In this document: positions 44,741 through 56,804 of the stretch, piece by piece | Layout: each line of letters opens with the position of its first letter | How positions within the stretch are numbered: the stretch's first letter is position 1 | Origin: Scolanthus callimorphus | Lineage: Eukaryota; Cnidaria; Anthozoa; Actiniaria; Edwardsiidae | Assembly (NCBI GenBank): GCA_033964015.1 | Contig: JAWWUD010000053.1 | Location: 124,001-188,000, forward strand | Direction of reading: 5' to 3' | Length of the DNA stretch: 64,000 nt | Position numbers and translations under genes: made by a program | Notes under the pieces: model-generated | The model's database searches: none | Seen by the model: only the letters and a program-made list of their open reading frames with translations | Told to the model about the DNA's origin: nothing

Positions 44741-45796
44741 ATGGTGGCGGTACAAAGATGACGTAGTCGAGGTTTGGACCCATGGGTTGCCTAAGCTTAT
44801 GGAATTTACTGAGTACATTAATTCCCTGTACCCCACCATTAAATTCGAATTGGTGCATTCTGACCACACCCTTAATGTACTAGATCTGACCCTTAATTTA
44901 AAAGATGGTTTTATTACTACTGATATCTATGCCAAACCGACGGACAGCCATATCTATTTACCCTACGACAGCTCCCATCCCCGGCACTGCAAACAGGCAG
45001 TTCCTTATGGAGTTGCGTTGAGACTAAATAGAAATTGCTCGTCCCAGGAATCGCTCGACAAGCGCAGTGAGGAATATAAGCGGTGCTTACTTAGGCAGGG
45101 ATATCCTGCACGCCTTATAGAAGGCAAATTTTCTAAGGCTTTTGAAATTGAAAGAGAGAATCTCTTAAAACCTAGGGCCAAGGACAAATCAAAGGTTTTG
45201 CCCTTGGTACTCGACTATAATCCTAGGCTCCCTGATGTTTCTAAGGTCCTGCGGAAGCATCTCTCACTTCTAGAGGCCGTACCGCGTATTCTTTCCAACA
45301 ATTCTATAATACCAGCATTTAGAAGGACTAAAAATTTAAAAGAGCTTTTGGCACCCTCAAAATTAAAACCACCACAACACCACAGCATGCTGCAGGCTGC
45401 TTCAAATGCAAAAAATCTTGCGATCTATGCAAGAACTATCTAGAAGAGGGAAATAGCTTCAGTAGTTTCGCAACAAAGAGAAAATATGCGATAAAAGAAC
45501 AAATCACGTGTTCTAGCTCGAATGTTATTTATCTGGCCTGTTGTAGTAAGTGCCAATTACAGTACGTAGGATCGACGAGTAATCCGTTCAAAGTACCCTT
45601 TAGAAATCACAAATCGTCCATGAAGACAAACAAGAAAACGTGTGAAGTTGCGATCCACTTTAACCAGAGCGCGCATTCTTTGCACGACATGCGTTTTAAG
45701 CCCATAGAGCAAATCCGTGATAACAGTGAAATTGAAAAAAAGCTTCTCGCTCGAGAACCTTATTGGATGACGCATGTTCACACTCTTCAGCCCTAA
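44741..45796 (+). pseudogene. Penelope reverse transcriptase C-terminus and GIY-YIG endonuclease
   Basis: The catalytic YKDD is at 44751-44762, followed by VVEVWTHGLPKLMEFTEYIN and TIKFELVHSDHTLNVLDLTL, typical Penelope thumb sequence, in the frame 44787-45443. After a frame change near 45440 a GIY-YIG nuclease runs to TAA at 45794-45796: VIYLACCSKCQLQYVGSTSN holds the paired GIY/YIG-like tyrosines, followed by RNHKSSM and a late Glu. In Penelope elements this nuclease nicks the target and the reverse transcriptase primes from it. The palm and fingers are missing, so the copy is dead. Confidence 0.8.
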
Positions 45797-46004
45797 CGGG
45801 CTAAACAAAAGAAAAGAATTTAAATCGAAAAATAGAGTACATTTTAGCTAGAGTAAATTCCTTACATTTGCGGCATGTCAAAATCATATTATGAATGGAG
45901 TTGAACTTTGTAATTAGTCTCCTTTTCACCCTGTATTTTTAAACTATTGTTTTCATTTTAGTATAAGTAAGTTGTATGTTAATTTTTAGTCATAAGATTT
46001 TTAA

Positions 46005-46028
46005 CTGACGAAGGTCGAAGACCGAAAC
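46005..46028 (+). ncRNA. Hammerhead ribozyme-like core
   Basis: CTGACGA (46005-46011), a short stem GGTC-GAA-GACC (46013-46023) and GAAAC (46024-46028) form the CUGANGA / stem II / GAAA core of hammerhead ribozymes, which are known in the terminal repeats of Penelope-like elements. I could not pair convincing stems I and III, so self-cleavage is unproven. Confidence 0.5.
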
Positions 46029-46364
46029 GTTTTTTAAATATAATCATTTTTTAACATGGATCTGTGAGAAGTTGTGGTTTTCTTCATCATTTTACTCTTC
46101 ATATTCACAACAAGAAAACTGCTCTGTATCCATTTGGATCCTTCTACAGGAAGCTCATCGTGTGGCTGTTCGCTTTCATTTATTACACTGATCTATATAT
46201 ACATATATAATAAATGAAAGCGAACAGCCACACGATGAGCTTCCTGTAGAAGGATCCAAATGGATACAGAGCAGTTTTCTTGTTGTGAATATGAAGAGTA
46301 AAATGATGAAGAAAACCACAACTTCTCACAGATCCATGTTAAAAAATGATTATATTTAAAAAAC

Positions 46365-46388
46365 GTTTCGGTCTTCGACCTTCGTCAG
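46365..46388 (-). ncRNA. Second hammerhead-like core, opposite strand
   Basis: Exact inverse of the core at 46005-46028, in the other arm of the palindrome. Confidence 0.5.
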
Positions 46389-46559
46389 TTAAAAATCTTA
46401 TATATATCAGGAATATACAGGGATGTAGTATATTCCTTTTTTTCCTTGGAACAACCCCCTCTTGGGAGAGAAGTATTCAAACAAGTTATTTTAGTGAGAG
46501 TGGGATCATTGTATGCTTTCAGGTTGGTGGGGAAATACTTGACACCTGAGGTTTTGTGT

Positions 46560-47625
46560 TTCAGATAGGACCTTCTTCACGATACTGGTTGAACTTGACT
46601 CTCGATGCCAGCTAGAACTTTTGGTGGTTGACGAGGCCCACTGTGTGAGTCAATGGGGTCACGACTTGAGGGACTCGTATCTTGGCCTTGGGACAATCAG
46701 GAAGAGCTTCGTTAAAGTTCCGCTGTTGATGCTGACAGCTACAGCGGCAAAACAGACGAGGGAGGATGTATCCCGTACCCTAGAAGCACAGAATCCAATG
46801 TACGTGATCCAAGCTGTAAATAGAATCAACATTTATTACGAGGTACAGAACAATTCAGCAAAGACAGCAGATCAAATTGTGTCTCCCCTGGAATGCTCTC
46901 TTATCTTCTGTTGCACGAGAAAAGACTGCGAAAAGACTATCACCAGTCCTGGAAGCTAAGGGGTTAGATGCAAGGTTTACCATGGAGGACTGAGTCAGAA
47001 CCTACGCCAGGAACGAAAGAGCGAACGGATACAAGGAGACCTCCAGTGCATAGTCTGCACAAATGGACAGAACCCAAAAATGGCAAGATTTCTACCCTAA
47101 GGTCAGGTAAAGCCAGATAGGCTTGATTCTTTGCATAGAGTATCCTTATACAATAAGAAACAAAATGGAAATGAGTTTTTTTGTAGTTGATCCGTCTTTA
47201 ATATATCAGCTGCTAAAGTTTGGTTACTGCATCGTTTTATGGCAAAAAATGTCAAAAAGTGCTGCAGCAACCAAAGTGTAACTCCTCATATCTTAAAGAC
47301 GGATCAATTAGAAAAAAATACTCAATTCTATTTTGTTTCTTATTGTATAAGGATACTCTATGCAAAGAATCAAGCCTATCTGACTTTACCTGACCTTAGG
47401 GTAGAAATCTTGCCATTTTGGGGTTCTGTCGCACAAATGCATTTTGGTTCGGAATAAATAAGTCTAACATCCGAGCTGTGGTCCACTATTCCATTCCAGC
47501 AAGCATGGAGGACTTCGTCCAAGAGACTGGGCGTGCTGTCAGAGATGGACTACCATCTAGGTCAATTCTTTTTTACTCATCACAAGACAAAGTATTCCAC
47601 ATTAGAAAGTGTTTCTTAAAGTTTA
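46560..47625 (+). pseudogene. RecQ-like helicase fragment, split by a MITE
   Basis: The segment 46621-46959 holds the DEAH box (LVVDEAHCVSQWGHDLR) and motif III (LLMLTATA) of a RecQ-family 3'-5' helicase. After a frame change near 46970 come a LSQNLRQERKSERIQG stretch and the CIVCTN region, which is cut by a MITE at 47066-47430. It resumes with FGINKSNIRAVVHYSIPASM and QETGRAVRDGLPS (motif VI, usually QExGRAGRDG). The N-terminal ATP-binding motif I is absent and the Gly of GRAGRDG is Val. It is a dead fragment; RecQ-like sequences are also carried by some transposons, so its origin is open. Confidence 0.75.
47066..47430. mobile_element. Mutator-like MITE, 365 bp, with 9 bp target duplication
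   Basis: Ends GACAGAACCCAAAAATGGCA and its inverse, with inverted repeats of about 105 bp (the inner end matches ATTTTGTTTCTTATTG). GCACAAATG flanks it at 47057-47065 and 47431-47439. Long inverted repeats with a 9 bp duplication fit Mutator-like elements. Removing it with one duplication copy rejoins the helicase motif. Confidence 0.9.
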
Positions 47626-47639
47626 CATGTTAACGTAAA

Positions 47640-49281
47640 GAAAAAAACAACGCAAAACAAGGGTGCACCAATTGTGTGCTACCAGGCTTCCACAATATTG
47701 TGAGGTAATCATAAGTCTTTGAACCAACTGGCAATTATGTACCCTTTTCGAAACCAGTGTGTTTGGGGTGCTTTTTGAAAAAAACATACAGGTTTCAAAG
47801 TGTGAAAACACTTCCTTACCTACTACTGTGGAAATTGCATGCTACCAGATGTACACATTCCTCCTGGATTTGAACCATCCCACAACAACAGTTGTGAAAT
47901 ACCATTGGAATTCTGAGTCCACAACATGGCTAAATACATGCCTATTCCACATGTAAGGCAGAGAAATGCAATCGTAACCAGCTGGCACTCATGCGAACAA
48001 TTATTGCATCACATTAACAATCACAGGATTGGGACTATTTGTCAGTGACTATTCACCAATAATCATGTATCCGTAGAAAACCATCCCCCCAACAAACACA
48101 CTCTAGTGTGAGTGCCCCCTTTTCATAAAGGCACTTGGGTCCACAAACCCACCCAAACCTCTGAGTACACACTAAACAGAAAAGTAAACTTATCCTGTGA
48201 TACTTACCTAGATGATATATGCACTGATTTATATGAAGCAATACCTGCAGGTGTGATCCTTTTATTCTTTGCTAAAGGGCTGCTGGTGTACGAGTAAATT
48301 CGTTTTTGACAAGTTTCCTTGGGGTGTGCAAAGACACAAAAGCCCACATTTTGAGAGAAAAATCAAACTACTCTGTGTCTGTATCTATATGTAGATGTTC
48401 AGGCAAGCCTGTGGATAAAACGTAAAGCCCCATTATTGAAAGGAAGTTTGTTGGGGTGGTGACCCCGTGGGCAGAACGGCTCAAATACCAGCCAATCGGA
48501 GATCTATTAGCCATTTCCAGACTGAAATGAGCACAAATGCACAAGAGCAACCAATCAGAGGGCTAAATGTGACTGGTTAGCTAGACATGTTGATTCAGTC
48601 TATGCCTGCTTTTCATATGTCAATGCGTATTTTTTTAACAAAAAATGGTCTCACGAACTACTAAAGTTCTGAATGACTTTGAATCAAGCTTTCGATTTTG
48701 CCAGAAGTACAAGACCGATCAATTACACTAGTAAAAGCATTGCGATGTTTTTTCCTTTTACTCTTATCCGGTTTCTTTTTTTGTAAGTGTTTGCTTGTGG
48801 TCCTTTTGCTAAGTGTTTGATTGTGGTCCTTTTGCCGGGCCTTTATTCTGGCGGGAGATTTTGGCGCTTCAATTTCACCAAGAACTCATAATCAAAGGCG
48901 CTCTGAAACACGCACAACACTAGCCTGGCCTAGACTTGGGCCGTTAAACCTTAAACCAATATTCAAGTTTTGATGCGTTTTTTTGCCCATGGAAGCACAA
49001 GCAGTTCGCATGTTTCCACGAGGGAAGACGGAACAAACACAAAGAAAGCGGTACCTGTATCTCACGAAGACATTTGCTTCCGTATGTTGATGTAGTTACA
49101 CGAGGCAACGGAGACAGCCGAGACAGCTGCATGCCCGATCAACATGTGCTTCTGAAATTGAAGAAGCTTTATGAAATTATAAAAGAAATTTAACAAGACA
49201 ATTATTCCATCAGGTATTATGATACTATTCCTATATTTTTTCTATTAGTTCTATTTAAACCCTTCCGCCATTTTCATTCCC
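47640..49281. other. Unassigned stretch
   Basis: Short frames without motifs. A short local duplication (TTTGCTTGTGGTCCTTTTGC / TTTGATTGTGGTCCTTTTGC) lies at about 48790-48836. Nothing else supported. Confidence 0.4.
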
Positions 49282-50970
49282 ATGTGTTTAGGTAGAGCAC
49301 ATTTCCCTTTGTCACGTCATGCATTACAATTGAGCTGTTGGAACATTAACGGACTCGGTAAAAGTTCTGTTTTTGATAACAAATTGATTCCTAATGATTT
49401 TTTGAATAATGTAAACAACTGTGATTTGTTGGTTCTATCAGAGATTTTGGGACATGAAGCTCTTGATATTCCCGGCTTTGACACGATTGCTAGAAATACT
49501 CCGAAAAAACTAAATGCAAAAAATTATGGTAGATCGTCAGGGGGAATTTTATTGCATCTCTTTCAAGGAGCTTGTCTGTTGTTAAACAATCCTCTGATTA
49601 AATATGGTGCAGATTAGTAAAAGAACTTCTTAACATGGAAGAGGATGTATTTATTTGTGCCTGCTACATTCCTCCATGCCATTCACCTTACTTTGATGCA
49701 GATATTTTCCCTACTTTAGAGAACGACATTAACTCATTTAGGACGTTTAACGGCCGCCAAGGTTTTAGTGCGGTTGATTATATTATCACTGATTCAGATT
49801 TCCTGGAACACTAAACATCTTAACTCCTGAAACCGATTTTCTTTGCAATCTTAACGATGTGAATATTGCAGTCTCTCAATTCAATAACATCGTAGAGTCG
49901 GCTGCTGAAACCTCTCTAAAGATTGCGAATCAGATCTCATGCTTGGTTCGATGATTCCTGCCATACTCTTCGCAAGAAACATAGGCATGCATCTAATAAA
50001 CTGCATAGACATCCACTTCATTCCGATGCGAGAGATGAATTTCTTTAAGTCGATAAAGGTTACAAATCCCTTTTAAAAAATGAACACATAAAAGCATGTG
50101 AGTTTTTCTGATTCGCTTAGCACTTCTCTTGACGACCCCGTCGCTGATTTGGAAATAAATAAAGCCATAACGAAGCTAAAGAACAAAAAGGCACCTGGTA
50201 CTGACAAAATACGAAATGAAATGTTAAAATGTGGCAAGCATATTCTAGTTCCATGCATAAAGAAATTATTCAATCTTATTTTAAGGACATGTATTTACCC
50301 TGATAGTTGGACAAAAGGAATGATCAGTCCAATTTATAAATCTGGCGATAAATCTGATCCCTAAAGGGAAGTTATTCTGTTGTTTCGTTGACTTCTGTTG
50401 TTTCCTTTGACTCTGTGTGGCATCCAGGAATGTTATCGACATTGCTGAAATATGGTATAGGTGGCCAATTCTTTTCGTTAATTTCGAATATGTATTCTAA
50501 ATCTGAATGTTGTATAAAAACGGAGAATATGAGATCTGAATACTTCAAATATCAAAGGGGAGTTCGCCAAGGATGCATTCTTTCCCCATTGTTATTTAAT
50601 CTATATTTAAACAGAATCCCATTCATTTTACAGAATATTGACAGCCTTGATCCTGTTATTTTGCCACATGGATCACCATTTAACTGTAATTTTTCAGAAA
50701 CAACACAGAGAATCAACATTTCGTTTCTTTTTTGAATAGCTCACAGCTAGATAATGCCTCGGAATATACGTACTTAGGTACTACAATTGCAAGTAATGGA
50801 TTAGATTAATTTACAAAACAAGACGATCGTTTTGCAGCAAGCAGATATCTTGATTTTAGTAAATTTCCGGTTATGTAATAAGTTATTCAATACGTTACTT
50901 TCGCCTATCCTTCTGTACAATTCTGAAATATGGGGCTTATGATGACATTTTAAAAATTGGAAATGAAGTT
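49282..50970 (+). pseudogene. Non-LTR retrotransposon (LINE) remnant
   Basis: An AP-endonuclease start is seen at 49282-49617 (LSCWNINGLGK, then LLVLSEILGH) and its end near 49755-49810 (GFSAVDYIITDSDF). Reverse transcriptase pieces follow: 50098-50364 with ITKLKNKKAPGTDKI and 50388-50735 with SFDSVWHPGML, YGIGGQFFSLI and GVRQGCILSPLLFNLY. The YADD box is missing and there are many stops. A C-terminal ILLYNSEIWG stretch lies near 50905-50940. These elements nick the target and copy their RNA at the break. The clade cannot be fixed by eye. Confidence 0.8.
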
Positions 50971-53960
50971 GTCCTATGGGATCGGATTCCCATTTTTGAA
51001 AATTAATATTATTTTAGATTAAATAAACGCGCCCCGAATGTTGGGGATAGAAATGAAGCAGGTAGATTATCCCTGAAATCTCTAATACTTCGAAATATTC
51101 TTCATTTCTGGATACACCTTAAAGATTTGATACATTTGATGACACCCCTCTATGACGACGGAATATAATAACAAACATTATCTGGCACAGATAATGACAT
51201 TTATCACAGCACGTATCTTTTCATACTGTCAGTTGGTAGACAAGCTGGCGCGCGGGTTGTCAGTGGGAAAATACCAAGCAATTGTTTTAGCCAATCAAGG
51301 CAGAGCACTCACGTGGTTCCATTCCTGTATGTATCGGCTGACTAGCATTTCAGTTAAGCTTATTCTTTGGAAGAACCAACGACAGCCTTCAACCAAAACT
51401 TCTTCAGTTCAAGGTTTTTTCAGGCGAGTATAGTCTCTCTTATTTGAGATGCTGTTTATCATGACATTATCTGGTTGCATGCTATTCACATGAACTTGTT
51501 GCTGTTTCGTCGTTCATGTTCCGTAGCTTCTTTACGTTTTCGTTATTGGGAATCAGAAATCCCCTACTCTCAGGAATTGCATTCTGCACGTTTAATTCAT
51601 CTATTGTGGGTTTGTGTCCCCTTCAAGTCCCGACGATTTTAGGAAGCGTGCAGTCTTAGCGAGACAGCCACTTGATTCGAGCAATCGCTCTGCACTATGA
51701 GTTCACGGGGCGGCTGTTTGTGCCGCCAGTTTCGGGTACTTTCTTCCCTGTGTTTTTCGCCGCTTCATTTGTCTCGTTTGGTGCTTTGTGAGAGATTTGT
51801 TTTTCATTTCGTTCTCAAATAAATATTAGTTTCATCAGATTTGCTTAGCAAATACAAGAAATGTGCTGGAAGGCCATCAAGCGCATTTGAGCTTAAATTC
51901 TGTTGTATCAGGGACTGGGTTTGGTATTGAATTCCAAAAAACAAACAAGAAGCTTTATTCCTTTAAACACCTTCTGAAGGCACGGTAGGATATACGAGAT
52001 ACATAAACAGATCATTATGAAACCTACAAAAAGTGTCTATGTATTTGGAGTTTGTGCAGTGCTAACGTAGCATGCGAGGGGCGGTGATTATGTGCACTCG
52101 TTCCGTGGACGCGATTTTGCCGGTTCCCCACTCCTGATTGTGTAATTGCCTGCCGTTTTAGTGCACTGTACTTTACGGTTTATGCCGTATCCTTGCGGGC
52201 CTGGGAGTTTTATTGCAGCCAGAACCCGTGTTGAGCGTGCAACCCGTCCACCGGCCTCCTTGAGTGGCCAACTGCGCTGGGTCTGGTGTTTTGCCTTTTG
52301 GGAACACGGCTTGTGTACACTTTATTCATTTATTGTACGCGTCTTCTGGTTAACACCGCCCTTGGCCTCTGCTCGACTCTGCTCGACTCTGCTCGATATT
52401 GGCAGTGCGACTTGCCTATTCTAATCGTTAGCAATTAACTCGGGCTCAAGCGAATACAAAATCGTCTTACTTCACTACTGATACAGCGTACTGAATTTTA
52501 CATGCAGGGCTGCATCTAAGTTGGGATTTGCGGTTTAATAGTCTGTATCATGAATGGGGCGCACGGATGCAGATCGCTGCAATGATATAAATTTGATATT
52601 CACGAAGCAATCTGTTGTAATCTCTGACGTGCACAGTTTGGTGACATTTTGACGTGATAATGCTTTGCTTAATATTGTGTTTACAAATTCGACCGATTTC
52701 GTTTGACCCAATTTTAGGCCCTGTTCGACCTATTATCGAGGAATTTCATCTCTGCACGTCTATGCCTTCCATCGCCAGAATATGCTTAATCTCGTCAAAC
52801 TCACAGCGGTCAGACACATTGGCTAGATCGATTTCCTAAGTAGGAAGCTATTCGACATTACGTGATTCCCCGGTAAACGATCAGGTTTAATTTCAACAGC
52901 TTTTCGAAACTCATTCAGTAATAAATTGTATGTCGCCTACGGGAATTTTACATGTTTAATTTCAACAGTTTTTCGAAACTCAAGGGGAACTTACGATTCG
53001 TTGGACATCGTCTGCTTCTAAATGATCAGTAGGGGGAAAAAATCTGTTCAAAATATGATGCTCCTGCGTTGATTTGCCAATCTGGAAGTTATTTAACACT
53101 TTCATCCTGTCTTTACAGGGTACTATGAAGAACTCAGTCGCAAGAGTTGAAAAATTTCCTACAAAAGCCAATAATCAGAAGGCTAAAATTTGCTCTATTG
53201 CTGTCGTTGAGCATTTCCTTCGCAACCAATTCTCTTTTGGGAAAATATTTCACACGAGTGCAATTAAGAAGCCCGCTCCTCACAGTTTCTTCTACTCTTG
53301 CCGCGTCCTCCGATGAAAAAATCCACGATACAAGCTATGACATTTCATCTTCCTTGAAGGTTTTTTTTGTTGCATCTTTAGCACGAATAAGCGACCGTGT
53401 CACGTGATGATTCCATGATGATTGGCTAATTTCTACGAATTGGCGGGAAACTTGTTCTAAAAATAACTTGGTGTGTCAAAATGCCTTATCCATAGGGCAA
53501 TATCAGAGAGGAACGCCCCTATTTATGAGCCCCTGGACCGTCCCCTTAAACATAACAAAAAAAATTATGCAATTTATATTTTCTGAAAAACCTGTCAGAA
53601 CTAAACAGCAGAAATACTTTTTTCTTACTTGCCAAAGCTAAGGAACCGCGGTTTTATCGCCTCGATTATTTACGTTAGAGGATTTGTATATATTAGTATA
53701 CACGGTAAAAATGCAGTGATCCTCCCTCTATAAGTACAATGATTAACGTGATCCCACCTCTCCCGCCCCCTATTTGACCTAGTACTGAAGACATTTTACA
53801 GAAACAGGAGGTCGCATTTTTCTTTCGTTGCGAATTTTGATAAATGCAAACGCAAATGACGAAGTTATTGATATTCATGTGCGTGAAGCGCGGCCCAAAT
53901 GACGAATTTCTATGCTTGTAACTCAAAGATTTAGTGACTGCCCACAAGTAGTATGTGATA
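50971..53960. other. Unassigned stretch of 3 kb
   Basis: Frames at 51152-51433, 52146-52424 and 53074-53407 show no family motif. A tiny repeat CTGCTCGACT occurs three times at 52371-52396, and TTTCAACAGTTTTTCGAAAC occurs twice near 52890-52980. No other structure seen. Confidence 0.4.
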
Positions 53961-53964
53961 GGGA

Positions 53965-54152
53965 TATGAACTAGCTTTTTATGAACTAGCACTTTATGAA
54001 CTAGCACTTTATGAACTAGCACTTTATGAACTAGCACTTTATGAACTAGCACGTTATGAACTAGCACTTTATAACTAGCACTTTATAAACTAGCATTTAT
54101 GAACTAGCATTTATGAACAAGCATTTATGAACTAGCATTTATGAACTAGCAT
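53965..54152 (+). repeat. Short tandem repeat of 13-15 bp
   Basis: About 13 units of TATGAACTAGCACTT and shorter forms. It directly precedes the GRF-type gene. On the minus strand it reads as a KVLVH repeat, which is not taken as coding. Confidence 0.9.
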
Positions 54153-54219
54153 TTTATCTATAAAAGCTGGTGTGTGAGCGATGTGAGGTATTCAGCTGGC
54201 AGAGGTTGTAGAGTAATGA

Positions 54220-54562
54220 AGTGTTTTTGTGATTACGAAGCAAGCAAGTAGGAGACGTGTACAAGTGTGGTTGTCCTTTGGATTATTCGAAGAAGGTGAT
54301 TGGTTGTCAGTTTTACTTTACGGCATCGGACGCTAAAGCTGTACGAGAAGCTATTCCTGAAGGCACATCGCTGAGTGTGTTTCCAACGTGTCACCACGAC
54401 TTGATTTGTCGCGTTGGTGTCGGGAAAAGAGACTGGAACGAAGGTCGTGTGTATTTTGCTTGTGACGTCCGTGCTCCAAATCCAAAGTGTGATTCGTTTA
54501 TTTGGGCTGAAGAAACCAAGAAGAAGCGCCAGAAAGTATGGAACCCGAAGCAAAAAAGTTAG
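54220..54562 (+). CDS. GRF-type zinc-finger protein
   Basis: The main frame 54257-54562 has no ATG; an ATG at 54220 starts a short frame (MKCFCDYEASK) that a one-base change would join to it. Cysteines come in two groups: CFCDY...YKCGCP with CQFYF, then CHHDLICRVGVGKRDWNEGR, YFACDV and CDSFIWAEE. The second group fits a GRF zinc finger, a single-strand nucleic acid-binding module. The C-terminus is basic (KKKRQK). It overlaps the next frame by 25 bases, which is compact spacing unlike host genes here and more like a virus-like element. Confidence 0.55.
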
Positions 54563-55005
54563 ATGAGCAAGCGGATATGGATGTGTTGGATTCGTATTCG
54601 ATCATGGAACTGTTGGACGAATTTGTAGTAGCCATGATATGGGAAGGAATGCATCGTAAAAGAAATGTGGACTGTGAAGGATGTAAAGTGGACCATCCCA
54701 GTCAGAATCGTCATCAGTGTTTGAAGTTGAACGGGGACGATCTATGGCCAGAGTATTACAATGTGGTTCGTGATATGTTTCGCAATTCCACGGAGAAGGT
54801 CTGGGAAGGAGTGCAAAAGTTGTCGGCTGGCATTAAAGTCACGATTCAAGAGAATTGGCGCCGTTACATCGAAGGCGAATTGGAATTCCTTGGCGAAATG
54901 AAAGCAAAGGACCTGTTTAGCGAGTTGTTGTCTCCTCACACGGCTGCTATATCGAAAGCAGCCGAGGAGACATGTATTGAAGTGTTTAATAAGGACGATT
55001 AAGAA
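54538..55005 (+). CDS. Small Cys/His protein of unknown function
   Basis: A frame of 154 codons beginning with ATG at 54538. After an acidic start there is a CEGCKVDHPSQNRHQCL cluster (about residues 45-61), a likely zinc site, then a helical C-terminus. I recall similar small C-x-x-C...SQ...H-x-C proteins next to DNA polymerase B genes of virus-like elements in invertebrates, but I cannot verify this. A polyadenylation signal AATAAA follows at 55056-55061. Confidence 0.55.
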
Positions 55006-55089
55006 CAATTGAACACATTTTTTTATTAAGTATAAGTTGTAATACAAAGAGTATCAATAAAAGTGTTCTTCTCAAATGGTGTTTTTTTT

Positions 55090-55385
55090 TTATCGACGTA
55101 ATAGGCGATTAAACATAGTAGAGAGTCGTTCATGTCGATGGCGACGACGGCGAGGATAATTCATGAATAATGCTTGAGATGCAGGTATGGCGAATACAAT
55201 GTCAAAAGTAATGATTCCACTGTCATCAATCGCTCCATTATCTATATAAAAGAAAGAAAAAAGTTCACATAGGTACAATTCTGATACCCCATTCGGTCAT
55301 TGGTTCTGCCCCTGTATAGATAGTCCCATGTCGTAGAAGTCGACTTGTCACGGGGATTATGACATCAGTCACTTTATAATATATA
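55090..55385 (-). pseudogene. Third paralogous minus-strand piece (partial)
   Basis: Minus-strand sequence from about 55385 resembles the C-terminal part of the frame at 58833-59126 (VTDVIIPVTSRLLRHGTIYT against VTHVKIPVVTACPAGTVIYI). It then runs into a frame of 62 codons with a basic PRRRRHRHER tail ending at 55090. It lies tail to tail with the Cys/His gene. No function can be named. Confidence 0.45.
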
Positions 55386-55442
55386 GATTTAGCCACTGGT
55401 TAAAAGCGGAGCTCCCGGTTACATATTTTTCTGTGTTGATGG
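55377..55442 (+). repeat. Dispersed repeat copy (pair with 62935-63001)
   Basis: ATATATAGATTTAGCCACTG followed by TAAAAGCGGAGCTCC appears here and at 62935-62975. A dispersed element fragment. Confidence 0.6.
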
Positions 55443-55750
55443 ACAAAAAAATCATGGCTGGCATTGAACATAGCTTGTCACCGTATGCTTTTCAAAGTAA
55501 AAATGTCTCTTGATATGTATATACTGTTTTCTTTGGTACTTTGCTACACTGACACAATAAAGGTATTTATTATATAGACACGAGTGTTTTACTGGGAATA
55601 CGCCACTCGTAGATCTCATACGAAGCTACATCCGGGTCCTCAGTGACATATTTTCCATATCCTCACTAGTGAGGATATCTGTCAAAACAAAAGTGCTTGG
55701 AAATCAATTTGGAATATTTTTTTCTGGTTTGTCTATATAATAAAAAGAAA

Positions 55751-55886
55751 ATTACACGGTGGCTTGAAGATATGAGTTTTATTTCTCGTGTCAAAAACAA
55801 TATTTTACTCATTCGCTGCGCTCATTCGTAAAATATTGTTCTTGCCACTCGAAAATAAAACTCATATCTTCGCGCCACCGTGTAAT
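55751..55886. mobile_element. Foldback MITE with arms of about 55 bp
   Basis: ATTACACGGTGGCTTGAAGA and TATGAGTTTTATTT on the left are inverted on the right (AAATAAAACTCATATCTTCG, CCACCGTGTAAT). The loop holds CATTCGCTGCGCTCATTCG. The interior also pairs (CAATATTTTAC / GTAAAATATTG). Confidence 0.8.
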
Positions 55887-56763
55887 ATCCTCTATATATA
55901 AAAATAGGCATGGCCTGTGGAAGTAAGATAAAGAACCTCTTTCAGAAAAAAGTAGGGTACTAACCCTTCCCAATGGAATGATTCTAACAAAGAACAAGAG
56001 CAATAAAGAAAAAAGGATTTATTTGTCATGAGTTTTTTTCATTTAAATCACAATATATGTACATTTTATTACATGTGCAGTGTATTTTAATAAAAGTAAA
56101 AAAATGTAATTCCAGAAAATACAGATACCAGCCATGTAATGAGCAGAGAATAGGTGGCTGCCAATTTTGGTCTTTCTACTCATACCCTCTATGTAAATTT
56201 ATTGAAATTCCACTGAAAAATAACATTTTTTTCTGGGGGAGGGAGGGGCTGGGGCCTCAGAGGGGAGGGCCATCCTTGGTCTAAAGCACCATAAGGGGAG
56301 GGCCATTCTCATTTCTGAGCATTTCAGGGGGGTCACACCACTCTTTTACATGTACAGGTTTCTTTCCATGAATTAATGGCAAAAAAAATACCTTGGTTAT
56401 AACAATATTCATATAGTACATCTTGAATTTATGATACATAGTTTTCTTGGAGGGCTTGGAACAAAACATATACCAATGTGAGGAGAGGGTTGTACCTTTT
56501 GAAGTCCCCTGCAGATGGGGGGTAAGAAGTTTTCCCTCAAAATGCTTCAAGCTACCCTGCGAGCAGTAGTTCCCTCCTCTCTTAGGCCGACAGCAAGCAA
56601 GGGAGAGAAACCACTGCAAGGAAGTGCTTATTATTGATGATGGTGTGGGGTGGGGGGGGGGGGGGGGGGGTTGGCATCCTCCTCGGGGGGTCAACATGTT
56701 TTGCTACTGCCAAAGGGGGGTCTAAACAGAAACGAATGTAAGTCGCACAGAACAGTGGGCACC

Positions 56764-56804
<41 letters not shown>

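Larger units (their letters stand above)
44271..46405 (+). mobile_element. Penelope-like retroelement, rearranged, with palindromic 3' end
   Basis: It has a Penelope-type N-terminal region, the C-terminal part of the reverse transcriptase, a GIY-YIG endonuclease and a 3' inverted repeat with hammerhead-like cores. Most of the reverse transcriptase core is replaced by a copy of the element's own terminal sequence (44637-44740). Confidence 0.8.
45990..46405. repeat. Large palindrome, arms of about 200 bp
   Basis: The sequence from about 45990 to 46195 is followed by its reverse complement from about 46204 to 46405, with the centre in ATATATATACATATATATAA near 46200. The left arm contains CAAGAAAACTGCTCTGTATC and the right arm its inverse. 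Two element ends in head-to-head orientation give this shape. Confidence 0.85.

Noticed and set aside
53693..54067. Minus-strand frame with KVLVH repeats
   Set aside because: It is a translation of the 15 bp tandem repeat.
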